Shown: piece after piece, positions 24,505 through 31,459 of the stretch | How the letters are laid out: each line of letters begins with the position of its first letter | Position numbering within the stretch: position 1 is the first letter of the stretch | The notes under the pieces: model-generated | Told to the model about the DNA's origin: nothing | The model's input: the letters and a program-made list of their open reading frames with translations, nothing else | Databases searched by the model: none | Position numbers and translations under genes: made by a program | NCBI GenBank assembly: GCA_934101865.1 | Contig: CAKOSA010000011.1 | Span: 1-33,328, forward strand | DNA from: an uncultured Bacilli bacterium | GTDB taxonomy: Bacteria; Bacillota_I; Bacilli_A; RF39; UBA660 | Reading direction: 5' to 3' | Length of the DNA: 33,328 nt

Positions 24505-24533
24505 ATAATACCACACTTTGAGAGGGACTTCAA
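24505..24533 (-). promoter_or_regulatory. Promoter of the repeat protein-pgsA-serS unit
   Basis: TTGAAG (24528-24533) and TATTAT (24505-24510) with a 17-base spacer. Its position fixes the start of the first gene at 24482. Confidence 0.8.
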
Positions 24534-24552
24534 GTGTTTTTTTGATTATTTT

Positions 24553-24564
24553 CCCTATCGGGGG
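24553..24564. repeat. CCCCCGATAGGG element, copy 5
   Basis: Exact 12-mer on the minus strand, ten bases after the murD stop and 19 bases upstream of the -35 of the next unit. Confidence 0.85.
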
Positions 24565-24574
24565 CCAGAAGTTG

Positions 24575-25924
24575 TTAGAGTTTGTTTACTAGGGCTTTGA
24601 ATTTATTTCCTCTGTCAGCAAAGTTTTTGAACATATCGAAGCTTGCAGATGCGGGGCTAAATAATACTACATCGCCTTGTTCTTCTACTTCCCTAGCTTT
24701 ATTTACAGCTTCTTCTAGGGTATCTACTTCATAGATTGGTATTTGTTTATTTGTTTGCTTAGAAGCTTCCATAGTAGATATTTTTATTTTTTCTTTGGTA
24801 TTTCCCATTAATATTAGGCACTTGCATTTTTCAAGGATTGGGAGACCTAATGGGGTATAACTTATATTTTTGTCATATCCGCCAGCGATTAGAATAATTG
24901 GTTCATCGTAGGAATAAAGACCAGCGATAGTTCTAGTTGGAGAACTGCTAACACTGTCGTTATACCAAGAGGCTCCACCTATATTTTTTATAAATTCTAG
25001 GCGGTGTTCTACTCCGGCAAAGTTTTTGAGAACTTCGAGTGATTTTTTTAGATCTATCATATCGTTAATAGCAGTTAAAACGGTGGCGATATTTTCATAG
25101 TTATGGTGTCCTCTTAGTTTGATATTTTTTCCATCTAGGATTTCTTCGCCTTCTTTATTATAGATTATATTTCCTATGACATAGTAACCGTCATTTATTT
25201 TCTCTTTTCCGCTAAAATGTCTTGTTTCTCCGACAGTTTTTAAATTTTTGGTAATGGCATTATCGTAATTTACTACTAGTATTCCATTCTTGGTTTGATG
25301 TTTATAGATATTTTCTTTACTATTTATATATTCTTCATAGTCTTTATGGATATCGAGGTGATTTTCACTTATATTGGTAATAATGCTGATATCGGGACTT
25401 ACGTTCATACCCATTAGTTGGAAACTACTTAGTTCAAGTACTATGACATCCTTTTCATTTACGTTTTTTATATCAGTAAAGATTGGTGTTCCTATATTGC
25501 CTCCTAAATGAGTGGTATAGCCGTTTGCTTTTAAGACTTCATTTATAAGGGTTGTGGTTGTGGTTTTACCGTCACTTCCGGTTACTCCTATTACAGTACA
25601 AGGGGCATTTTTGATTACTTCTTCTATTTCTGAGGTTATAATGGCTCCCTCTTGTCTTGCTTTTTCGATGCTATCACGAGTTGGTAGAATACTAGGACTT
25701 CTAAAAATGTAATCATAACCGGATAGGCTACTCATACTATCTTTTCCTATATGGATGTGAGCATTATAGGGATTATCATATTCTATCTCTTTTTCGTTAT
25801 ATATAGAGACGTCACATCCTAAATCTGTAAAGTATTTTACTAGGGGCTTATTGCTAACACCAAGACCTAGTATGGCTACTTTTTTGCCTTTAATTTGTTC
25901 ATTAAATTTTTCTATTTTTTTCAT
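24575..25924 (-). CDS. murD: UDP-N-acetylmuramoyl-L-alanine:D-glutamate ligase
   Basis: Adds D-Glu to UDP-MurNAc-L-Ala in the cytoplasmic stage of peptidoglycan synthesis. The N-terminal Rossmann-like domain holds GLGVSNKPLVKYF; the central ATPase has the Mur P-loop GVTGSDGKTTTT, LELSSFQL and the NISENHLDIH motif; the C-terminal domain carries the SSSPTRT stretch and SPASASFDMFKNFADRG. Length 449 aa is normal. It starts one base after the addA stop and is not in the usual mra/dcw cluster, so the wall genes appear dispersed in this genome. Its presence shows that a peptidoglycan wall is made. Confidence 0.98.
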   Translation of the reverse strand: MKKIEKFNEQIKGKKVAILGLGVSNKPLVKYFTDLGCDVSIYNEKEIEYDNPYNAHIHIGKDSMSSLSGYDYIFRSPSILPTRDSIEKARQEGAIITSEIEEVIKNAPCTVIGVTGSDGKTTTTTLINEVLKANGYTTHLGGNIGTPIFTDIKNVNEKDVIVLELSSFQLMGMNVSPDISIITNISENHLDIHKDYEEYINSKENIYKHQTKNGILVVNYDNAITKNLKTVGETRHFSGKEKINDGYYVIGNIIYNKEGEEILDGKNIKLRGHHNYENIATVLTAINDMIDLKKSLEVLKNFAGVEHRLEFIKNIGGASWYNDSVSSSPTRTIAGLYSYDEPIILIAGGYDKNISYTPLGLPILEKCKCLILMGNTKEKIKISTMEASKQTNKQIPIYEVDTLEEAVNKAREVEEQGDVVLFSPASASFDMFKNFADRGNKFKALVNKL

Positions 25925-25925
25925 T

Positions 25926-28900
25926 TTAATCTACCTTTCTAAACTTATTACTCATTATGGAATATAAGTATGTATTTACTTTTTTTGCAAATTTACTAGT
26001 AATGAATTTTTTATAGCCTTGTAATTGTTTATCGTAGGCTAAGTCGTCTATATTATTTAATTTATAATCTATTATATCTATGTAGTCATCATACACTATC
26101 ATTAAATCTATGATACCGTGGTTTATGGTATCTTCTTCTTCATAGATGAACTCGTATTCTTTATATATAGTGCCTGCATCTATATTATTAAAAATGGGAT
26201 TAGATAATAATTTTTTGATACTTTGGGGTTGGTTCTCTTTATCGTAAAAATTGCTTGTTTCAAATTGATAATGGACATCTTTACCGTACTGAATGGCTTT
26301 TATTTCTTCGGGAGTAAATACTTCTTCTTTTTGTTTGGAATAGTGTTTTTCTTCGATTATTTCATACTCGGGATTTATTTCATTTACAGAAATGGTATCG
26401 TTTATTAATTCGAGGGTATCTTTATAATTTATTTTTTTTAATTTGTCATAATCTGATGATATATTTATGGTATCTAAATTTATATTTGTTTGATATTCTT
26501 GTAAGTCATCGCTTAGATAATCAATTATGTCTTTAAAACTACGCCAGTTTTTACGAGATGTTATTTTTTTTGTTTCTTCGGGGTTTATGATAATCATTTT
26601 TTCCTTAGCACGAGTTACGGCAACATAGAATAGCCTTATTTTTTCGGATATTTCTTCAAGAATGTAGTCTTTTTTGAGAAGATTTTTGTAAATGGTGTCA
26701 CTAATTCCTTCATTGAAATATGGAACTACGAAGCCGTATTTGTTATCGTAAATAAATCTTTCTTTCATATCACCAATATTGAATTTTTTGTAAAGATTGG
26801 CATAGTAACAGAGATGGTATTCAAGTCCTTTTGATTTATGGATAGTCATAATTTTTACGGCATCTCCGCCTTCTACTGACCCACCGTAGGTTATGTCATA
26901 TCCGTAATTTATTAGGTTATTTAGGTATTCGATAAAGTCTTCAATATTATAATTTATACTGCTCATACTGGCCACGATGTCAAATAGTTTGTCTAGTTTG
27001 GCGAGGCGGCTTTCGGTATTGCCAATAGTTATGATTTTGTTATAGTAATCGAAGTCATTTACGACTTTATTTAGTATGTATGCGAGGCTTTTAGTCCTTA
27101 TTTCTCGGCTTATGTTTGCACATATTTTATAGAGGGGAGTATTATTGATTTCGCGATTTTGAATGGTATTATAGATTACATCATCAGGGGTTTTATATAG
27201 GAATGAACGGGAGATGCTGGTATATAGATAAGAGAACTCTTTATCAAACTGATGATTATTTATTTTTACTATAAAGGAGAGGGTGTTTTTAAGGACAATT
27301 ATATCTTCGTCATTAATCATTTTTTCGTCTTTATATACCATTAGGGGAACGTTATTGTAGGTAAATATTTTCTTGAATAGGTTAAAGTTACTGCTTCTAT
27401 CAAGGAGAATTACAATATCGCTGTATTTTAGCTCCCGAATTTCTCCTAAATCTTTATCATATATTTTGTATTTGTTATTCACCTTATTTTTGATGTCGTT
27501 ACATATCATAAAGGCTTCTATTTCGTCTTTGGTATATTTTGTTTCCTTGCTATTATAGGGGTAATTGTATATTTCAAAGTTATAGTTTTCACCTGTGGTG
27601 CCTTTTTCATTATAAGCGGTATTTCCGAAGACCATTTGGTGGGAAGCTATGTAATCGGCTCCTCCTATTTCGTCGTCCATTATTTTATTGAAAATGGTAT
27701 TGATATTATTTATTACTTGTTCCCTAGAACGGAAATTTTTATTTAGGTCTATTTTTATTCCGCCTTTTCCTTTACTATAATTGTCGTATTTATTTTTGAA
27801 AATGTAGGGATTGGCATTTCTAAATCGATATATGGACTGTTTTATATCGCCAACCATATAGACATTGTTATTACTTATTAGGGAGATGAATTCTTCTTGA
27901 AGATCGTTTGTATCTTGGTATTCATCTAATAATATTTCTTTAAATCCGTCTCTTACTTCTGTACGGACTTCCTCATTTTCTTTGAGAAGATTAATGGCCA
28001 TTAGGGCGATATCGTTAAACTCATAGACATCATACTTTTTTTTATATTCTTCTACTTTTTTATTTAGGCTTATTAATAGGTCTATAATTATTTTGGAAGT
28101 ATTGTAGGTACTTTGGATACTTTCTTTTATTTCTGTAATATTTTCATAGGAACATAAGTTTTTTATTTCTTTTATTTTATCACTAATGTTTTCTTTTATT
28201 TCCTTGGCAGTTTCATCTAAGCCACGCAATATTGGTAATTTTATATTTATATTGTTTTTTATATCTTCATAATTTTCACTATTTATTAAATTAAGGGTAG
28301 CATTATTTAATTTTTCGTATTGTTCGGAAGTTATATAGTTTCGGATATCGTCTAATAATTCTTCTATATCTTTTATGCTATTTTTGATTAGTTCTACATA
28401 ATTATTTATGTTTTTGTTTATGTATTTTTCATCATAATATGTGATTAAGTATTGTTCTAAATATTGTTTTTTATCTTTAAGCATATCTACTTTATCACTT
28501 ATTTGTAAAATGGCATTAGATATTTCTTTATCGTCCTTAACACAGAAAGTATCTATAAATTCTAAGAATTCTTTGTTTTCGTTTTTATACATATTTTCAA
28601 AGATATCTTCGAGGAATCTTATTTTTTCCATTTTAATGATTCCTTCATCAATGATACTAACGTTATGACTTATATTAAGAAGATAGTGATATTTTTTTAC
28701 AATTGATAAAGCATAGCTATCAAATGTTGTTATGTATGCACTATCGATACGATCTAGTTGTTCTTTGAGATTTTCGTTTTTGCTTATTTTTTTTCTTATT
28801 CTTTCTTTCATTTCTCCGGCGGCTGCTTTTGTGAATGTTAATATTAGTAATTCGTTTATGTTGGTACCGTTTTCGATTTTTTTTAATACTCTTTCACTAA

Positions 28901-28991
28901 GTACAGCTGTTTTTCCACTTCCGGCTCCGGCAGATACTATTATATTAGTGCCACTTTCATAAATTGCTCTTTCTTGATCTTTAGTCCACAT
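25926..28991 (-). CDS. addA: AddA-type helicase-nuclease
   Basis: UvrD-family DNA helicase of the AddAB recombination complex. Motif I GAGSGKT is at 22-28, with Ia ILTFTKAAAGEM, motif II LLDEYQDTN, motif III VGDIKQSIYRFR, motif V IMTIHKSKGLEY and motif VI YVAVTRAKE. The C-terminal nuclease domain shows GKDVHYQFE, GIIDLMI and IIDYK, with the later QLQGYKKF, so both the helicase and the PD-(D/E)XK nuclease look intact. At 1021 aa it is shorter than typical AddA (about 1200). No addB is adjacent; the gene upstream is a 216-aa unknown. AAAGGGG precedes the ATG. Confidence 0.93.
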   Translation of the reverse strand: MWTKDQERAIYESGTNIIVSAGAGSGKTAVLSERVLKKIENGTNINELLILTFTKAAAGEMKERIRKKISKNENLKEQLDRIDSAYITTFDSYALSIVKKYHYLLNISHNVSIIDEGIIKMEKIRFLEDIFENMYKNENKEFLEFIDTFCVKDDKEISNAILQISDKVDMLKDKKQYLEQYLITYYDEKYINKNINNYVELIKNSIKDIEELLDDIRNYITSEQYEKLNNATLNLINSENYEDIKNNINIKLPILRGLDETAKEIKENISDKIKEIKNLCSYENITEIKESIQSTYNTSKIIIDLLISLNKKVEEYKKKYDVYEFNDIALMAINLLKENEEVRTEVRDGFKEILLDEYQDTNDLQEEFISLISNNNVYMVGDIKQSIYRFRNANPYIFKNKYDNYSKGKGGIKIDLNKNFRSREQVINNINTIFNKIMDDEIGGADYIASHQMVFGNTAYNEKGTTGENYNFEIYNYPYNSKETKYTKDEIEAFMICNDIKNKVNNKYKIYDKDLGEIRELKYSDIVILLDRSSNFNLFKKIFTYNNVPLMVYKDEKMINDEDIIVLKNTLSFIVKINNHQFDKEFSYLYTSISRSFLYKTPDDVIYNTIQNREINNTPLYKICANISREIRTKSLAYILNKVVNDFDYYNKIITIGNTESRLAKLDKLFDIVASMSSINYNIEDFIEYLNNLINYGYDITYGGSVEGGDAVKIMTIHKSKGLEYHLCYYANLYKKFNIGDMKERFIYDNKYGFVVPYFNEGISDTIYKNLLKKDYILEEISEKIRLFYVAVTRAKEKMIIINPEETKKITSRKNWRSFKDIIDYLSDDLQEYQTNINLDTINISSDYDKLKKINYKDTLELINDTISVNEINPEYEIIEEKHYSKQKEEVFTPEEIKAIQYGKDVHYQFETSNFYDKENQPQSIKKLLSNPIFNNIDAGTIYKEYEFIYEEEDTINHGIIDLMIVYDDYIDIIDYKLNNIDDLAYDKQLQGYKKFITSKFAKKVNTYLYSIMSNKFRKVD

Positions 28992-29022
28992 TTTTTAGTC
29001 CCCTTTCGTAAATGAAAAAAAG

Positions 29023-29673
29023 TTAAACTTGCGTAGAACTTTTATTTTCCTTTGATTTTCTTCTTGCTTTGTTATGGTTTTTGTTACTGTTATTTTCATA
29101 GTGTCTTCTTCCAATTTCTTCATCTAAGGCATCACTTATTTCTACCATTAAAGAATGTAATAATTTACTTCTTCTTTTATCATCACGTGTTGGTTTTTTT
29201 TCTTCTTCACCATCGTGATGTTCATATTTTCTATGAATTAAATCTATTTCTGCTCTTGAGCAATCTAATATTTCTCTTAACTCCCTTAGTTCTAAACTAC
29301 GAAGATAGTTGACATGAGCTCCTGTTCCTTTGCTATATTCTCTTTCTAGTCTTGTTAACTTCTTTATAATAGCAGTTGCATCTACTAATTTAGTATGAGC
29401 ACGCATTGCACTGCATTCCCAAACCCTAGCTTGAAAATATTCTAGTGTTTTTAGTTCAAAAAATAAATTTTCGTTTCCTGCTGGGTTTATGCGAGCGGCT
29501 AATTTTATAGCATCTTCTTCGGTTGTTATTATGTAATTCACCAATGCATCATATATTTTTATTATTTTATCAGCAATTAACTCTCCTAATTCGTCGCCAT
29601 AAGATTCTATGCATTCTTCGATTTTTCTCAACTCATAGTCGTGATATCTTCTTTCATTTGTTTTGTTTTCCAT
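29023..29673 (-). CDS. Unknown 216-aa charged helical protein upstream of addA
   Basis: I do not recognise it. It is almost entirely charged alpha-helix with no signal peptide or membrane segment. A histidine/glutamate patch (RKYEHHDGEEEKKPTRDD) around 147-165 and a strongly basic, asparagine-rich C-terminus suggest nucleic acid contact. It ends 31 bases before addA with no terminator, so the two are probably co-transcribed together with murD; a link to recombination is only a positional guess. Its promoter is poor: a TATAAT lies about 20 bases before the ATG but has no good -35. Confidence 0.7.
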   Translation of the reverse strand: MENKTNERRYHDYELRKIEECIESYGDELGELIADKIIKIYDALVNYIITTEEDAIKLAARINPAGNENLFFELKTLEYFQARVWECSAMRAHTKLVDATAIIKKLTRLEREYSKGTGAHVNYLRSLELRELREILDCSRAEIDLIHRKYEHHDGEEEKKPTRDDKRRSKLLHSLMVEISDALDEEIGRRHYENNSNKNHNKARRKSKENKSSTQV

Positions 29674-29701
29674 AATATAATTCCCTTCCTAAATTATAAA
29701 T

Positions 29702-29734
29702 AAAATAGGTGTATAAATTCTATGCACCTATTTT
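29702..29734 (-). terminator. Terminator of rpmG-efp
   Basis: A 10-bp stem AAAATAGGTG/CACCTATTTT (29725-29734 with 29702-29711) with a 13-base loop, then ATTTATAA. It contains the efp stop codon. Confidence 0.8.
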
Positions 29735-30285
29735 CTTGAAACGTATTTACCGTCTTTGGTAGATACGATAATTTCTTCACCATTCTCAATGAAAAGAGGT
29801 ACCTTTACTAGCAGACCAGTTTCAATGATTGCATCTTTTGTTGCTCCGGTAACAGTATTACCTTTAACTGCAGGTTCAGTTTGTGTTATAGTATAGTCTA
29901 CTTTTTCAGGAAGTTCTATACCTAATAATTCACTTTCATAGAAGAATAGTAAAACTTCTAATCCCTCTTTTAAGAATTTGACTTCATTTTCAATTTGTTT
30001 TTTATTTATATCTACTTGCTCGTAAGTAACCATATTCATAAAGCTATAGTTATCTCCGTCAGCATATAAAAATTGCATCTTTGTTTTATCAACGTGTGCA
30101 GTTGGTACTTTGCTTCCAGCATTAAATGTTTGCTCAGCAATAGAACCAGTTCTAAGATTTTTTAATTTTGCCTTAACGATAGCGGCACCTTTACCAGGTT
30201 TAACGTGCTGAAAATCTAGCACTTGGTATAAGTTTCCTTCGTAGGAAATGGTCATACCGGTTTTAAAATCATTTACGTTTATCAT
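29728..30285 (-). CDS. efp: Elongation factor P
   Basis: Relieves ribosome stalling at polyproline stretches. Length 185 aa and the three OB-like domains are typical. The loop that reaches the peptidyl-transferase centre reads HVKPGKGAA, with K32 at its tip, the residue modified in many bacteria; the nearby sequence does not resemble the proline-rich loop seen in Bacillus-type variants. The ribosome site GGGAGG lies 12 bases after rpmG, so the two form an operon. This pairing is not the common accA/yqhT neighbourhood of efp. Confidence 0.97.
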   Translation of the reverse strand: MINVNDFKTGMTISYEGNLYQVLDFQHVKPGKGAAIVKAKLKNLRTGSIAEQTFNAGSKVPTAHVDKTKMQFLYADGDNYSFMNMVTYEQVDINKKQIENEVKFLKEGLEVLLFFYESELLGIELPEKVDYTITQTEPAVKGNTVTGATKDAIIETGLLVKVPLFIENGEEIIVSTKDGKYVSRK

Positions 30286-30297
30286 TTCCTAACCTCC

Positions 30298-30465
30298 CTA
30301 TTTTTTTTCTTTGTGTTTAGTTGTCTTACGACATTTTGGACAATACTTATTAAGTTCTAAACGTTCAGTAGTGTTTTTTTTATTTTTACTAACTGTATAA
30401 TTCATATTTTTACATTCTTCACAAACTAAAGTAACAAGTACTCTATTTTCATTTTTTTTAGCCAC
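30298..30465 (-). CDS. rpmG: 50S ribosomal protein L33
   Basis: A 55-aa zinc-ribbon form of L33: CEEC near the N-terminus and CPKC near the C-terminus, with YTVSKNKKN and the family ending TKHKEKK. The GTG at 30465 is the start, because an AAGGAGG ribosome site lies eight bases before it; the in-frame TTG upstream (30483) overlaps that site. Keeping all four cysteines makes this the zinc-binding paralogue; a cysteine-free copy may exist elsewhere for zinc limitation. Confidence 0.95.
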   Translation of the reverse strand: MAKKNENRVLVTLVCEECKNMNYTVSKNKKNTTERLELNKYCPKCRKTTKHKEKK

Positions 30466-30497
30466 TTCTAATCCCTCCTTCAATAAAATCTATTACC

Positions 30498-30527
30498 ATT
30501 ATAACACACTTGTTTTGAATAACGCAA
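30498..30527 (-). promoter_or_regulatory. Promoter of rpmG-efp
   Basis: TTGCGT (30522-30527) and TATAAT (30498-30503) with an 18-base spacer. Confidence 0.75.
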
Positions 30528-30721
30528 GTACTTTAATGCAATTGTTTGAAAAAAATTCCTTATTTTTTGTAGATAAAACTTATATTTCACTATATTTTAT
30601 GCTTCTTTTCTTTAAACTAGACGGTTAATATCCTTATTATATATATTAGCGAGCCGTCTTAGAGGATAAGTATATAAATTTATTATATGTAGAAATACTA
30701 TGTATCCTTATTATTATAGTT
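30528..30721 (-). other. Structured non-coding region after nrdG
   Basis: No reading frame is convincing here. TATCCTTATTAT occurs twice on the plus strand (30629-30640 and 30703-30714), and AGGATA (30663-30668) can pair with either copy. A 6-bp stem AGACGG/CCGTCT joins 30619-30624 with 30654-30659. Nearer rpmG, an A6T/AT6 hairpin could be a weak terminator for nrdG. It could be a decayed element or an RNA with alternative folds. Confidence 0.45.
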
Positions 30722-31273
30722 TTAAACGTAAGTTTTTCGTTCAAACTTCCTAGTTAATTCTTGTTTATATTTTGCTACTTCGACGGGTTTATTTTGTTCA
30801 AGGCTTTTTTTTACATCGATAATTCTTTGGTTGGTGGAACCTCTAAATATGACATCGTAGCTTTTCTTTTCTATCATAAATTTGCCGTCCACTAATACAT
30901 CAATATTTTTAAGAAGTTCTTTTAAATTTTCTTCTTTTTTACTTCTTTCTAGTAATGTATCAAAGGTGAAACCGGTATAAACCCAAATATTTAATCCCAT
31001 TTCCTTAGAGGCCTTACAGATTTCTGATATGGCATCTATTTGAAGCATTGGGTCACCGCCAGATAGGGTGATACCGTCCTGATGTTCTAAGGATTTAATG
31101 GCTTTTATCACATCGGTTGTATCTGTTACAAATCCTCCATTTAAAGAATGGGTTTCGGGATTATGACAGAAAGGACAATTATGGATGCAACCTTGTGTCC
31201 AGATAACTGTCCTTATTCCTTCACCGTCAACGATACTATCATAATCTAAGCCTTTGGCAAGTCTTATTTTCAT
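30722..31273 (-). CDS. nrdG: Anaerobic ribonucleotide reductase activating protein NrdG
   Basis: Radical-SAM enzyme that creates the glycyl radical on NrdD. The [4Fe-4S] cysteines are C29, C33 and C36 in GCIHNCPFCHN, followed by the SAM-binding SGGDPMLQ. Length 183 aa is slightly above the common 155-175, with a charged C-terminal tail. It starts two bases after the small NrdD-associated gene, completing an nrdD-small gene-nrdG operon. This supports anaerobic deoxyribonucleotide synthesis. Confidence 0.97.
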   Translation of the reverse strand: MKIRLAKGLDYDSIVDGEGIRTVIWTQGCIHNCPFCHNPETHSLNGGFVTDTTDVIKAIKSLEHQDGITLSGGDPMLQIDAISEICKASKEMGLNIWVYTGFTFDTLLERSKKEENLKELLKNIDVLVDGKFMIEKKSYDVIFRGSTNQRIIDVKKSLEQNKPVEVAKYKQELTRKFERKTYV

Positions 31274-31275
31274 TG

Positions 31276-31458
31276 TTATTTACAGCATCCACAAGGAAGT
31301 ATTCCGTCAGTTCCGTGTTTAACTCTATCTCTTTCTTCGGCTTTTTTTCCGTTATTAAATCTATCTGTGGTTCCTACTAAATATCCCGTAATTCTTCTTA
31401 TTCTTTCAAAACCTACGCCTTCCCCTACTGTTTTTACTTCTCTTACTTCTTCTTTCAT
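31276..31458 (-). CDS. Small NrdD-associated protein with a glycyl-radical-like RxTGYLVG motif
   Basis: A 60-aa protein between nrdD and nrdG (gaps of one and two bases). Its centre reads RRITGYLVGTTDRFNNGKKAE, which resembles the C-terminal glycyl-radical segment of class III reductases (RxxGYL followed by RWN.GK.AE). It ends in CGCC, a possible metal-binding tail. Similar short proteins are, from memory, annotated in clostridia as parts of anaerobic ribonucleotide reductase. NrdD here has its own CGYVG motif, so this could be a spare glycyl-radical domain like YfiD/GrcA or an accessory subunit. Confidence 0.7.
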   Translation of the reverse strand: MKEEVREVKTVGEGVGFERIRRITGYLVGTTDRFNNGKKAEERDRVKHGTDGILPCGCCK

Positions 31459-31459
31459 T

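Noticed and set aside
24483..24533. N-terminal extension of the helical-repeat protein from an ATG at 24533
   Set aside because: The -35 and -10 boxes lie inside it and the ribosome site fits the ATG at 24482.
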